16,175 bases of DNA from Anaerolineae bacterium (GCA_014879345.1 JACSSI010000022.1:1-16175), one strand, 5' to 3'. Shown: positions 1 to 6,910, counted from the stretch's first letter. The notes: generated by a model from the sequence alone, not told the origin. Numbers and translations are program-made.

Positions 1-10
1 GATTGTAACT

Positions 11-18
11 CTCCTTGT
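11..18 (-). promoter_or_regulatory. possible ribosome binding site of a divergent gene beyond the left edge
   Basis: Read leftward, this stretch gives AAGGAGAG, a good Shine-Dalgarno match, a few bases before the window ends. No start codon falls at the right distance inside the window, so the gene itself would lie outside. This is inference from a short motif and could be chance. Confidence 0.22.
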
Positions 19-88
19 TGGGGATGCAATGATTGAACGCCTAACAAGCGCAAATCATAAACTTCTCATCAGACGGTCAACAAATGTC

Positions 89-116
89 TTGACAGTCAAA
101 ACTCATGCGCTACACT
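89..116 (+). promoter_or_regulatory. sigma-70 type promoter for thioredoxin
   Basis: TTGACA (89-94) matches the -35 consensus perfectly. It is followed after 16 bases by TACACT (111-116), a 4/6 match to the -10 box. The start of transcription would be near 122, leaving an AT-rich leader of about 68 bases before the thioredoxin ATG. No operator or riboswitch is evident in that leader. Confidence 0.55.
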
Positions 117-189
117 TTCGTAAGAATATTATAGATGATAGCATCTAAAAAACAGCTATAAATTTAACTTTTACGCAAGGAGCAATAAA

Positions 190-522
190 ATGGCAAAACC
201 ATTAGCAGTAACAGACGATACCTTTCAAGCTGAGGTGTTGGGTTCTGATCAACCTGTGTTAGTAGATTTCTGGGCTGACTGGTGCGGACCTTGCCGGATG
301 ATCGCACCGTCCGTCGAACAGATTGCCGAAGAGTATAGCGGTTCAATCAAAGTCACCAAAGTCGATGTGGATGATAATCCAGCAATTCCTGGTCGTTACG
401 GCATTGTCGGCATTCCCACGTTGATGGTCTTCAAAAACGGCGAAGTGGTAGAACGCATCACAGGCGCTCTGCCGAAAGATGCCATCCTGGCAAAAATTCT
501 GCCCCACGTTCAGGCAAATTAA
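190..522 (+). CDS. trxA: thioredoxin
   Basis: A 110-aa cytoplasmic thioredoxin, the disulfide reductase that passes electrons from thioredoxin reductase to target proteins. The active site WCGPC is at residues 31-35, with the usual preceding Phe-Trp-Ala-Asp segment. The cis-proline loop Gly-Ile-Pro-Thr is near residue 76 and the end is a typical helical C-terminus. Length matches single-domain bacterial thioredoxins and there is no signal peptide. The ATG start is preceded by AAGGAG (177-182) at good spacing. It is monocistronic, with its own promoter upstream and a hairpin terminator about 25 bases after the stop. No thioredoxin reductase gene lies nearby. Whether it is the main housekeeping thioredoxin or a paralogue cannot be told from this window. 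Confidence 0.96.
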   Translation: MAKPLAVTDDTFQAEVLGSDQPVLVDFWADWCGPCRMIAPSVEQIAEEYSGSIKVTKVDVDDNPAIPGRYGIVGIPTLMVFKNGEVVERITGALPKDAILAKILPHVQAN

Positions 523-546
523 GCACAGACGTTTTTTGGAATGATG

Positions 547-594
547 AAGCCGCCAGTTTTTAGCACGATGCTAGAGGCTGGCGGTTTTTGTTTT
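547..594 (+). terminator. rho-independent terminator after thioredoxin
   Basis: Arms CCGCCAG (550-556) and CTGGCGG (578-584) pair. They enclose a second small hairpin, TAGCA-CGA-TGCTA, and are followed by TTTTTGTTTT. It sits just after the thioredoxin stop, as expected for an intrinsic terminator. Confidence 0.8.
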
Positions 595-608
595 AAAGGT
601 GCAAGGCG

Positions 609-654
609 GCAAGGTGGCAGGGTAACGAGGTAACATGCCCCTCTACCACCTTGC
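609..654. repeat. inverted repeat in the thioredoxin/oxidoreductase spacer
   Basis: GCAAGGTGG (609-617) pairs perfectly with CCACCTTGC (646-654) across a loop of about 28 bases. The stretch also has local direct repetition of GCAAGG(C/T)GGC. No T-run follows, so it is not a clear terminator. It may form a structure in the leader of the next gene. Confidence 0.45.
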
Positions 655-692
655 AACTTTGCCCCTTTTGCAACCTTTTACTGGAGGTAACT

Positions 693-1607
693 ATGTTAGA
701 AGTCGCTATTATGGTTGAAGGGCAAAATGGCTTGAATTGGGAACGATGGCAGCGGCTGGCAACGGCCGTTGATACCCTCGGCTTCGCCGGACTGTATCGC
801 TCAGACCATTACACAAATCCAGACAAACCAGATTTAGATTCGTTGGAACTATGGGTTTCACTGACCTGGCTGGCGAGTCATACCAGAAATATTGAGTTTG
901 GCCCCCTGGTTTCCCCTGTTTCCTTCCGCCATCCGACCATGACGGCACGGATGGCAAGTGCGGTGGATGATTTGTCAAACGGCCGTTTAATCCTCGGTTT
1001 GGGCGCAGGCTGGCAAGCACGGGAACACAGCAACTACGGTTGGGATTTGCTCGATACACAACCCCGCTTCGCTCGCTTCACGGAAGGACTAGAAGTCGTC
1101 ACTAAACTGCTCAATAGTGATGAACCAGTTGATTTCAGCGGTGATTATTACCGGATACAAGATGCCATTCTCCTGCCCCGTCCTCAAAGAGCAGGCGGAC
1201 CGCCCATTCTTATTGGCGGCAATGGCCCCAAGCTGACGCTGCCCTTGGTAGCAAAATTCGCATCTGAGTGGAATGCGGTTTATGTTTCACCTGAGGAATT
1301 CAAGAAAAAGAGTGCGCTGTTAGATGAGATGCTGGTGGAAAACGGCCGTTCTCCTTCAGAAGTTCGCCGCTCTTTAATGACTCGGGTAGAAATAGGTGAC
1401 GAGGCCACACTGGCTGAGAAATTCAGCCAACATTCCGTAGCCGAGTTACGCCAGCGCGGCCTGGTGTTGGGTACACCTTCTCAAATTGTCGATAGCCTCA
1501 AGATTTGGGAAGAAGCTGGTCTGCAACGCATCATGCTGCAATGGCTGGATTTAGATAACATCGACGGGCTGGAAACGCTGGCAAAAGAAGTGCTGCCAAA
1601 CTTATAA
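693..1607 (+). CDS. LLM-class (luciferase-like) flavin/F420-dependent oxidoreductase
   Basis: A 304-aa protein of the bacterial luciferase-like monooxygenase superfamily, a TIM barrel that binds FMN or F420. Visible family marks are the N-terminal beta strand with Val-Glu-Gly-Gln, the 'GLYRSDHY' type segment, 'FGPLVSPVSFRHP', 'GRLILGLGAGW' followed by Glu-His-x-x-Tyr-Gly, and 'GGPPILIGGNGPK'. The Gly-x-Gly-Trp-x-x-x-Glu-His pattern is typical of the F420-dependent branch, so F420 is the likelier cofactor, but this is inference and the substrate is unknown. I chose ATG 693 because GGAGG (683-687) lies five bases upstream. The reading frame extends to a TTG at 651, but that adds a Cys-rich stub that does not fit the family and would start inside a spacer repeat. 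The gene is monocistronic and convergent with the mutase/epimerase operon. Confidence 0.9.
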   Translation: MLEVAIMVEGQNGLNWERWQRLATAVDTLGFAGLYRSDHYTNPDKPDLDSLELWVSLTWLASHTRNIEFGPLVSPVSFRHPTMTARMASAVDDLSNGRLILGLGAGWQAREHSNYGWDLLDTQPRFARFTEGLEVVTKLLNSDEPVDFSGDYYRIQDAILLPRPQRAGGPPILIGGNGPKLTLPLVAKFASEWNAVYVSPEEFKKKSALLDEMLVENGRSPSEVRRSLMTRVEIGDEATLAEKFSQHSVAELRQRGLVLGTPSQIVDSLKIWEEAGLQRIMLQWLDLDNIDGLETLAKEVLPNL

Positions 1608-1610
1608 AAA

Positions 1611-1628
1611 GGTGGTTTGCAAACCACC
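1611..1628 (-). terminator. perfect palindrome, secondary leftward terminator
   Basis: GGTGGTTTGCAAACCACC is a perfect 18-bp palindrome three bases after the oxidoreductase stop. On the minus strand it is followed by TTTTT, so it can act as a second terminator for leftward transcripts. On the plus strand it lacks a T-run. Confidence 0.55.
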
Positions 1629-1645
1629 CTCCAAGAGACAAAAAA

Positions 1646-1677
1646 AGTGGGCGTAGAGGATAATTCCTACGCCCACT
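1646..1677 (-). terminator. rho-independent terminator of the mutase-epimerase operon
   Basis: Arms AGTGGGCGTAG and CTACGCCCACT (11 bp, perfect) enclose a loop of about 10 bases. On the minus strand they are followed by seven T residues (1640-1646). This is a strong intrinsic terminator for transcription coming from 1932 leftward. It lies about 255 bases beyond the epimerase stop. Confidence 0.8.
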
Positions 1678-1931
1678 TGTGGCTCCCGGTTGGCTCCACC
1701 CGAGAAAATTTTTAAGCCGTCGTATTAATTCAATGTAGTGGAGTGCATCCTTCTGCTAAACTTTAGCAACTGGGGCTTCCCTGAGGTTGCCTGCCAAGAC
1801 TGCTTTCCAAAACATCATTAGTTTGACCCACATCGCATCGCCATTAACAACGGCGGCTTGAACACATATTACAAGAAACGGCCGTGCTTGCGATAGTGAC
1901 AAACGTCATATTCAGAACATGACATCAGATA
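1678..1931. other. non-coding 3' region between terminator and epimerase stop
   Basis: About 250 bases without a credible gene. It holds one ACGGCCGT palindrome (1878-1885) and nothing else recognised. If transcription starts upstream of the mutase, this would be a long 3' untranslated region before the terminator. Confidence 0.5.
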
Positions 1932-2333
1932 CTAGACCAACTCATATAACTCCACCAACACCCCGCCCGTTCCCTTAGGGTGCACAAAGGCATACTTCTT
2001 ACCACTGCTGCCCACTTTAGCCGTTTCCGTAATCAGCGGCACATTGGCGGCTCGCAATCGAGCCAACGTAGCCTCAATATCATCCACCTCAAAACAAAGA
2101 TGGTGCATCCCCGCCCCCTTCTTTGCCAGATATTTGGCAACGCCACTTTCCAGATCAGTTGGTTGAAGCAGCTCAATTTCACTATCACCCACCGGTAAAA
2201 AAGCAATGTCCACAGCCTCTTCCGGCACACTTTCAACCCGTTCCAGTTCCAGACCCAATGCATCAACCCAAAAGCGCCTGGCTTCTTCCAAATCAGGCAC
2301 CAACACCGCAATATGATCAACTTTTTTAATCAT
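1932..2333 (-). CDS. mce: methylmalonyl-CoA epimerase
   Basis: A 133-aa enzyme of the vicinal-oxygen-chelate (glyoxalase) fold that interconverts (2R)- and (2S)-methylmalonyl-CoA. It has two beta-alpha-beta-beta-beta modules. Likely metal ligands are His7 (in Lys-Val-Asp-His-Ile-Ala), Glu54 (in Ile-Glu-Leu-Leu-Gln-Pro), His77 in Met-His-His-Leu-Cys, and Glu128 near the C-terminus. Length and the closing 'GVLVELYE' type strand fit the family. The ATG is preceded on the minus strand by AAGGAGGT, an almost perfect ribosome binding site. It lies 41 bases downstream of the mutase gene in the same direction, so the two are almost certainly one operon acting in propionyl-CoA to succinyl-CoA conversion or its reverse. 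The neighbour supports the name over other VOC enzymes. Confidence 0.93.
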   Translation of the reverse strand: MIKKVDHIAVLVPDLEEARRFWVDALGLELERVESVPEEAVDIAFLPVGDSEIELLQPTDLESGVAKYLAKKGAGMHHLCFEVDDIEATLARLRAANVPLITETAKVGSSGKKYAFVHPKGTGGVLVELYELV

Positions 2334-2374
2334 CTCGACCTCCTTAAAACGCTAAACTCCGTCAAAATTTGGCG

Positions 2375-4036
2375 TTATAAATCAAAACTTGGTTTGTATT
2401 CACCCCACACATCCCGCAACGTATGGCAAATTTCACCCAACGTCATATCGTTTTCTACACAGGTGACAAAGAGAGGCATCAAATTCTCATCTTGGGTGGC
2501 AGCCGCAGCCAATTGCCCACGCAATTCCACAATCTTGTCATTGTCCCGACGGGCACGCAGCGCCGCCAATCGTGCTCGCTGAGAAGCTTCAATGGCTGGA
2601 TCAAGCTTCATCATCGCCATTGTTAAGCCTTCATCTTCTTTCACAAAACGATTCATACCAACGACGATCTCTTTCTTGGTTTCCAAATCGCGCTGGAAGC
2701 GGTAAGCCGCCTCTTGAATCTCACGCTGCACATACCCACTCTCGATGGCTGTCAACACGCCACCCATCTGGTCGATGGTATGGATGTAGGCAAAAGCGTG
2801 TTTCTCCAATTCATCAGTAAGCTGCTCAATGTAATATGAGCCAGCAAATGGGTCGATGGTATCAGCTACGCCACTTTCGTAGGCGATGATTTGCTGGGTG
2901 CGCAGGGCAATTTGCGCCGATTCCTCGGTGGGCAGGGCCAAGGCTTCGTCACGGCCGTTTGTGTGTAAACTTTGCGTGCCGCCTAAAACAGCAGACAGGG
3001 CTTGCAGCGCCACCCGCACCACATTGTTTTCTGGCTGCTGGGCAGTAAGCGTAGACCCGGCCGTTTGCGTATGGAAGCGTAACCGCCAGCTTTTGGGGTC
3101 TTTCGCGCCGAAACGGTCACGCATAATGCGTGCCCACATCCGCCGTGCAGCGCGGAATTTAGCAATTTCTTCCAGGAAATTATTGTGGGCATTGAAGAAA
3201 AAGGAGATTTGGTCGGCAAAACTGTCCACGTCAAGCCCGGCATCAATGGCTGCCTGCACATAAGCGATACCATCGGCCAAAGTGAACGCGATTTCTTGGG
3301 CGGCCGTGCTGCCTGCCTCGCGGATATGGTAGCCGGACACCGAAATGGTATTCCAACTCGGCACTTCACGGCTGCAATAGTCGAAAATATCGGTGATGAG
3401 GCGCATAGAGGGACGCGGGGGGAAGATATAAGTGCCACGCGCAATATATTCTTTGAGAATATCATTTTGAATGGTACCGCGCAGTTTACTAGCGGCCACA
3501 CCCTGCTGTTTGCCTACCGCTATGACCATTGCCAACAAAACGGCCGCTGGCGCATTGATAGTCATGCTAATAGACACCTTATCTAACGGAATGCCATCAA
3601 GCAGCAGCGCCATATCTTCTAAACTCGGGATGCTGACACCCACTTTACCCACTTCACCCAGTGCCATCGGATCATCAGAATCGTAGCCAATTTGGGTAGG
3701 CAGATCGAAGGCAACAGAAAGACCGGTTTGCCCCTGACTAAGCAGGAATTTGTAGCGCTCGTTTGATTCAGCGGCCGTGCCGAAGCCGGCGTATTGGCGC
3801 ATCGTCCAATACCGGCCACGATACATGGTTGGCTGCACCCCTCGCGTGTAGGGATATTCACCGGGGAAACCTAATTTTTCTGTGTAATCTGGATCATCCT
3901 GGGTAGGCACATAGAGCCGGTCTATAGGAATGCCAGATGTGGTTTCAAAGTTTTTTTTGCGCTCTGGAAATCGGTCAAGCAGTGGTTCAACTGCTTCTGC
4001 TTCCCATTGTCGTTTCTTGTCGTTAAGGGTTGTCAT
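2375..4036 (-). CDS. methylmalonyl-CoA mutase, catalytic (large) subunit without B12 domain
   Basis: A 553-aa acyl-CoA mutase catalytic domain, the TIM barrel that rearranges (R)-methylmalonyl-CoA and succinyl-CoA using adenosylcobalamin. Visible marks: 'YPYTRGVQPTMYRGRYWTMR' then Gln-Tyr-Ala-Gly-Phe (Tyr82, counterpart of the catalytic Tyr89), 'LSVAFDLPTQIGYDSD', and 'SVSGYHIREAG' with His237 (counterpart of His244). The protein ends soon after the barrel and lacks the Asp-x-His-x-x-Gly cobalamin-binding domain, so the B12 subunit must be a separate protein. No such gene lies in this window. I chose ATG 4036 because AAGGAGT lies just upstream. The frame runs on to a TTG at 4084, but that gives an unlikely extension. 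It is first in an operon with the epimerase. A related mutase, such as isobutyryl-CoA mutase, is possible but the epimerase argues for methylmalonyl-CoA. Confidence 0.93.
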   Translation of the reverse strand: MTTLNDKKRQWEAEAVEPLLDRFPERKKNFETTSGIPIDRLYVPTQDDPDYTEKLGFPGEYPYTRGVQPTMYRGRYWTMRQYAGFGTAAESNERYKFLLSQGQTGLSVAFDLPTQIGYDSDDPMALGEVGKVGVSIPSLEDMALLLDGIPLDKVSISMTINAPAAVLLAMVIAVGKQQGVAASKLRGTIQNDILKEYIARGTYIFPPRPSMRLITDIFDYCSREVPSWNTISVSGYHIREAGSTAAQEIAFTLADGIAYVQAAIDAGLDVDSFADQISFFFNAHNNFLEEIAKFRAARRMWARIMRDRFGAKDPKSWRLRFHTQTAGSTLTAQQPENNVVRVALQALSAVLGGTQSLHTNGRDEALALPTEESAQIALRTQQIIAYESGVADTIDPFAGSYYIEQLTDELEKHAFAYIHTIDQMGGVLTAIESGYVQREIQEAAYRFQRDLETKKEIVVGMNRFVKEDEGLTMAMMKLDPAIEASQRARLAALRARRDNDKIVELRGQLAAAATQDENLMPLFVTCVENDMTLGEICHTLRDVWGEYKPSFDL

Positions 4037-4084
4037 TTCCACTCCTTCTATTGTTTTTGACAGGAGAAAGCGGCGCAAAGACAA

Positions 4085-4556
4085 GGTTAGTCATTAACCT
4101 GTTGACTCCGTGCCGCCTCAAATGTATCAATTTTTATTTTGCCATCCATACCCGGATGGTAAGTTAAATTCTTGTAGAATCTCTATCAGATTTGGATAGT
4201 ACAAAAGCTGTCATTATTTGTCCTTAGTTTACTTGAATTATTTGTTTTGGGTAAATGATGCTGGATTTCTGGGAAAACAGGAAAAGTATATTGACATAAG
4301 TAAAAGATGTTTGTGAACAAGCCAATGGCTCCCCGCAAAACAGTCGGAAATAACTGTTTGAAAGCAGGCTTTCCCAGGCTCAAAACCTGCCCTTTTTGGT
4401 GCAAAAAAGATAAGCAAAAATCATGGTTTGTGTTATCATTAAAAGCTATATTTAGCCAGACCATAAGGGCTTAGTTTCGAGTAATTCAATGTTGTAAAAT
4501 CTACATACTCAGTGGTTCTTGAAACAAAACACCTAGATAGTTACAAAAAAACATGT
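4085..4556. other. AT-rich intergenic region upstream of the mutase
   Basis: Nearly 500 bases of AT-rich DNA with no credible gene. It should hold the leftward mutase promoter, but I cannot pick one with confidence. Small palindromes are present: GGTTA-GTCAT-TAACC (4085-4099) and AAACAGT...ACTGTTT (4338-4359). A 92-codon minus-strand frame at 4186-4464 has no family resemblance and no ribosome binding site and is probably chance. Confidence 0.5.
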
Positions 4557-4700
4557 TTACTCTTTGTCACGCTCAAGCCAATCGTAAAGTATTCCAAAAA
4601 CATCATTCGGGGCAATTTTCTTATTGGTGTCAAAGGTAAAATGAGTACCTTGGCTAATTACATCACACCTTGAAGCGTGACAAATTTTACAAAAATCCAA
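4557..4700 (-). pseudogene. possible gene remnant (C-terminal fragment, 47 codons)
   Basis: A minus-strand frame runs open for 47 codons to a TAA at 4557-4559 but has no ATG. It reads like the end of a soluble protein, finishing in Phe-Gly-Ile-Leu-Tyr-Asp-Trp-Leu-Glu-Arg-Asp-Lys-Glu, preceded by 'GTHFTFDTNKKIAP'. Composition is protein-like with few rare residues, unlike the other frames here. It starts right after an in-frame stop, so it cannot be an intact gene. I do not recognise the family. It may be a decayed gene or chance. The stretch is bracketed by an imperfect inverted repeat (4563-4577 and 4669-4684). Confidence 0.25.
4563..4684. repeat. imperfect inverted repeat pair, 15/16 bp
   Basis: TTTGTCACGCTCAAG (4563-4577) and CTTGAAGCGTGACAAA (4669-4684) are inverted copies differing by a single inserted base, about 91 bases apart. 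They bracket the remnant frame on the minus strand. They could be the ends of a tiny mobile element or a chance pair. No flanking target-site duplication is obvious. Confidence 0.4.
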
Positions 4701-4709
4701 TTATACAAG

Positions 4710-4733
4710 TGACAGTCTTAAAAGTGACTGTCA
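4710..4733 (+). promoter_or_regulatory. hairpin/operator-like inverted repeat upstream of the acidic repeat protein
   Basis: TGACAGTC (4710-4717) and GACTGTCA (4726-4733) form a perfect 8-bp inverted repeat with an 8-base loop. It ends about 11 bases before the ribosome binding site AAGGAG of the gene starting at 4759. It could be a repressor operator or a 5' leader hairpin. A weak promoter-like pair (GTGACA near 4677, TTATAC at 4701) lies just upstream, which would put the repeat at the start of the transcript. Confidence 0.45.
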
Positions 4734-4758
4734 TCTCAAAAAACAAGGAGACGAACAA

Positions 4759-5544
4759 ATGACGGACGAAACAAATTTGGAATTAGCCGGAGATTTGGCA
4801 GAAATAGAAGGCGTGTTGGATGTAGCTATGGGTTTGGATGACATTGAGTCCGCAAGCGCACTGGAAACAGTGAGCAAAGAAGCCTTGGTTGCCGGTGCTG
4901 TTGACATAACTTCAGGCATTGATGACCTTGCTGTTTCCGATCGTATGGCTGTGTTGAGTGACATCGTGGCTGAAGCTGGCGTGGATGATGTACTTGAAGG
5001 TGCTGAAATGCTGGCTACCTCCGAAGATATTGAAGTGCTGAGTGCGCTCCTGGGTGTAGCCAGTGCCGAAGATTTGGACTGGAGTATGGATTTGGCGGGT
5101 ATTTCAGGCCAAATGCAGGTTGTTGGGGATATTGTCGCTGAATTAGATATGCCTGTTTTGGCAGCTTTTTTGAGTGCCAAAGGGGAGCAACTGCGTGAAA
5201 TGGCAGTTGACAGTATTTATCATTACGCTGCCCTTCGTGGTGTGGCTGGCGCTTTAGCAGAAACTGGTGTCGAGGTTGCCGCTCTTGGCGCTAATGAAAT
5301 GAGTGAAGGTTTAGGTCGCTTGGAAACTGCTGGTGATTTGGCTGTAGCCAGCGAAGTAATGGCGGCAGTGGCTGCTGCTGAATTGGCTGAGGGTTTGGAC
5401 GAGTTGGATGCGGCTAATGCGCTGGATGATGCAGCGAAAGATGTGGCCGCATTGGGTATGGCTGAGGTTGCTGCCGGTTCTGCGGAGTTAGGCGCGGCCA
5501 ATGTCTTGCACGCCGAAGCTGATATTTTGGCCGAAGACGAATAA
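4759..5544 (+). CDS. uncharacterised acidic alanine-rich helical repeat protein
   Basis: A 261-aa protein I do not recognise. It is extremely acidic (about 57 Asp/Glu against 7 Lys/Arg), rich in Ala, Leu, Val and Gly, and has no cysteine, one tryptophan and one proline. No signal peptide or transmembrane segment is visible, so it is probably cytoplasmic. A repeat of about 28 residues is visible: Gly-Leu/Ile/Val-Asp-Asp-Ile/Leu/Val starts at residues 25, 53 and 74, and related units start at 184, 212 and 240 (for example 'GLDELDAANALDDAA'). This spacing of four heptads suggests stacked or coiled amphipathic helices. ATG 4759 has AAGGAG upstream at 4745-4750. The gene stands alone with a hairpin before it and a perfect terminator after it, so it is a real, independently expressed unit. 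Structural, scaffold or surface-coating roles are conceivable; none is supported. Confidence 0.8.
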   Translation: MTDETNLELAGDLAEIEGVLDVAMGLDDIESASALETVSKEALVAGAVDITSGIDDLAVSDRMAVLSDIVAEAGVDDVLEGAEMLATSEDIEVLSALLGVASAEDLDWSMDLAGISGQMQVVGDIVAELDMPVLAAFLSAKGEQLREMAVDSIYHYAALRGVAGALAETGVEVAALGANEMSEGLGRLETAGDLAVASEVMAAVAAAELAEGLDELDAANALDDAAKDVAALGMAEVAAGSAELGAANVLHAEADILAEDE

Positions 5545-5590
5545 TCATTTTCCCCTATCTGCACAAACAAGCATGTTAGGATGACCATCA

Positions 5591-5626
5591 ACAAGAGCCA
5601 GTTTTGAGACTGGCTCTTGTGTTTTT
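5591..5626 (+). terminator. rho-independent terminator of the acidic repeat protein gene
   Basis: ACAAGAGCCAGT (5591-5602) and ACTGGCTCTTGT (5609-5620) pair perfectly over 12 bp with a 6-base loop, followed by GTTTTT. It lies 46 bases after the stop codon. This is the strongest terminator in the window. Confidence 0.9.
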
Positions 5627-5650
5627 GTACCCAAGAAGGGTAAATACATT

Positions 5651-5765
5651 GTTAAATAAATGACTTCAAATTCCCGACGAAGCCTGGGCTTGTCGAAGGC
5701 TGGCGCGTGATGGGCTTCGACAAGCTCAGCCCGCGTCGCAAGATAATGTAAGAAACTTATTTAAC
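5651..5765. repeat. REP/MITE-like nested palindromic element
   Basis: Two nested inverted repeats share a centre. The outer ends GTTAAATAA (5651-5659) and TTATTTAAC (5757-5765) are perfect 9-bp inverted copies. The inner arms (5675-5698 and 5715-5738) pair at about 20 of 24 positions and contain the motif CTTCGACAAGCTCAGCCC. That motif resembles a dispersed repeat I have seen in many bacterial intergenic regions. It is GC-rich in an AT-rich setting and lies between two rightward genes. No protein is encoded. It may be a REP-type element or a small non-autonomous transposon. Confidence 0.6.
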
Positions 5766-5846
5766 GGTGTAGCAAATATTAATTTTATTAGGGATGATAA
5801 CGGCCGTTTCCCCCATTAACCAATCACCTACTACAAGGAGCAAAAC

Positions 5847-6845
5847 ATGGCAATCGCACACAAACGTTTAGGAAAACACGGTGTCCTCGTTAGCAATATC
5901 TGCTTAGGAACTATGAACTTTGGCTGGCACACCAGTGAAGAAGAAAGCTATAAAATCATGGATCGCGCTCTGGAACTGGGCATCAACTTCTTCGACACCG
6001 CCGATGTTTATGGCTGGGACGTTGAACATGGGTACACCGAAGAAATTATTGGCCGCTGGTTGGCGCAAGGAGGGGGCAGACGGGATGCCACCGTCCTGGC
6101 AACCAAAGTTTATAATCCCGTCACGCGCAAAGCAAACCTGCCAGAAGTGAACAGCGATGGGCGCAGCCTCTCGGCCTACAAAATCAGAAAACACGTTGAA
6201 GGTAGTCTCAAACGTCTACAAACTGACTGGATCGACATTTATCAGATGCACCACATTGACCGCAACTGCCCCTGGGACGAAACCTGGTCTGCTTTCAACA
6301 GCTTGATCAATCAAGGCAAAGTGGTTTACGTTGGCTCCAGCAATTTCGCTGGTTGGGATATTGCCACCGCCTGCCAGGAAGCCTCCAAACGAAGCATGAT
6401 GGGTCTAGTCAGTGAGCAAAGCATCTACCATCTGAATAATCGCACCATTGAATTGGAGGTGATTCCTGCCTGCCGCCATTACGGCCTGGGGCTAATCCCC
6501 TGGAGTCCGCTCGATGGCGGTTTGTTAGGTGGCGCTTTGGAAAAATTGGAAACTGGCCGACGCAAAGGGGAAGAATTTGAAAAACGTGTCACGGAAAATC
6601 GAGACAAGTTGGAAAAATATGAGAACCTGTGCCGTGAAATTGGTCATCCGCCTGGAGAAGTGGCATTGGCATGGCTGCTACACAATCCTATTGTCACCGC
6701 TCCCATTATCGGCCCGCGCACGCTGGAGCAATTAGATAGTGCTGTCCGTGCCGCTTCGATTAACCTGGATGAAGAGATTTTGCAAAAACTGGATGAAATT
6801 TTCCCTGGTCCCGGTGGGGAAGCACCGATGGCTTATGCCTGGTAA
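5847..6845 (+). CDS. aldo/keto reductase
   Basis: A 332-aa NAD(P)H-dependent oxidoreductase of the aldo/keto reductase superfamily, an (alpha/beta)8 barrel in the cytoplasm. The catalytic tetrad is visible: Asp50 and Tyr55 in 'FFDTADVYG', Lys87 in 'LATKVY', and His135 in 'IYQMHHID'. The 'GSSNFAGW' segment, 'QSIYHLNNR', 'PWSPLDGGLL' and the late 'IIGPRTLEQLDSAV' nucleotide-binding loop match the subgroup of YajO/YccK-like and potassium-channel beta-subunit-like reductases. ATG 5847 follows AAGGAG (5835-5840). The gene stands alone and ends in front of a long palindrome shared with the converging marC-type gene. The substrate is unknown. A two-TM potassium channel is encoded nearby, but on the opposite strand, so a beta-subunit link is not supported. 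Confidence 0.92.
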   Translation: MAIAHKRLGKHGVLVSNICLGTMNFGWHTSEEESYKIMDRALELGINFFDTADVYGWDVEHGYTEEIIGRWLAQGGGRRDATVLATKVYNPVTRKANLPEVNSDGRSLSAYKIRKHVEGSLKRLQTDWIDIYQMHHIDRNCPWDETWSAFNSLINQGKVVYVGSSNFAGWDIATACQEASKRSMMGLVSEQSIYHLNNRTIELEVIPACRHYGLGLIPWSPLDGGLLGGALEKLETGRRKGEEFEKRVTENRDKLEKYENLCREIGHPPGEVALAWLLHNPIVTAPIIGPRTLEQLDSAVRAASINLDEEILQKLDEIFPGPGGEAPMAYAW

Positions 6846-6880
6846 TAACCAGCCTCGTTTTTTTGAGTTTATTTAAAATT

Positions 6881-6910
6881 AAGGGGGAGAAACGGCCGTT
6901 TCTCCCCCTT
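6881..6910. terminator. perfect 30-bp palindrome between converging genes (likely bidirectional terminator)
   Basis: AAGGGGGAGA, AACGGCCGTT and TCTCCCCCTT together form a perfect 30-bp palindrome between the converging aldo/keto reductase and MarC genes. On the minus strand it is followed by TTAATTTT, giving a plausible leftward terminator. On the plus strand no good T-run follows. Its centre is one of the iterated ACGGCCGT palindromes. Confidence 0.6.

Noticed and set aside
651..692. Upstream TTG start for the luciferase-like oxidoreductase
   Set aside because: It adds a Cys-rich stub not seen in the family, lies within a spacer repeat and has no ribosome binding site, whereas ATG 693 has GGAGG at good distance.
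4037..4084. Upstream TTG extension of the mutase
   Set aside because: ATG 4036 has AAGGAGT just upstream and gives the normal N-terminus; the extension has no such signal.
4186..4464. 92-codon minus-strand frame upstream of the mutase
   Set aside because: AT-rich, no ribosome binding site, no family resemblance, odd composition with many Asn, His and Phe; most likely chance.
4731..5594. Long minus-strand frames opposite the acidic repeat gene, rich in Ser, Ala and Thr
   Set aside because: They are mirror images of the Ala/Glu/Asp-rich codons of the plus-strand gene, with no ribosome binding site; the plus strand has the start signal and the terminator.
5847..6845. Aldo/keto reductase as a beta subunit of the nearby potassium channel
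   Set aside because: The genes are on opposite strands with MarC between them, the channel is a two-TM type rather than a Kv type, and the similarity is only at subfamily level.
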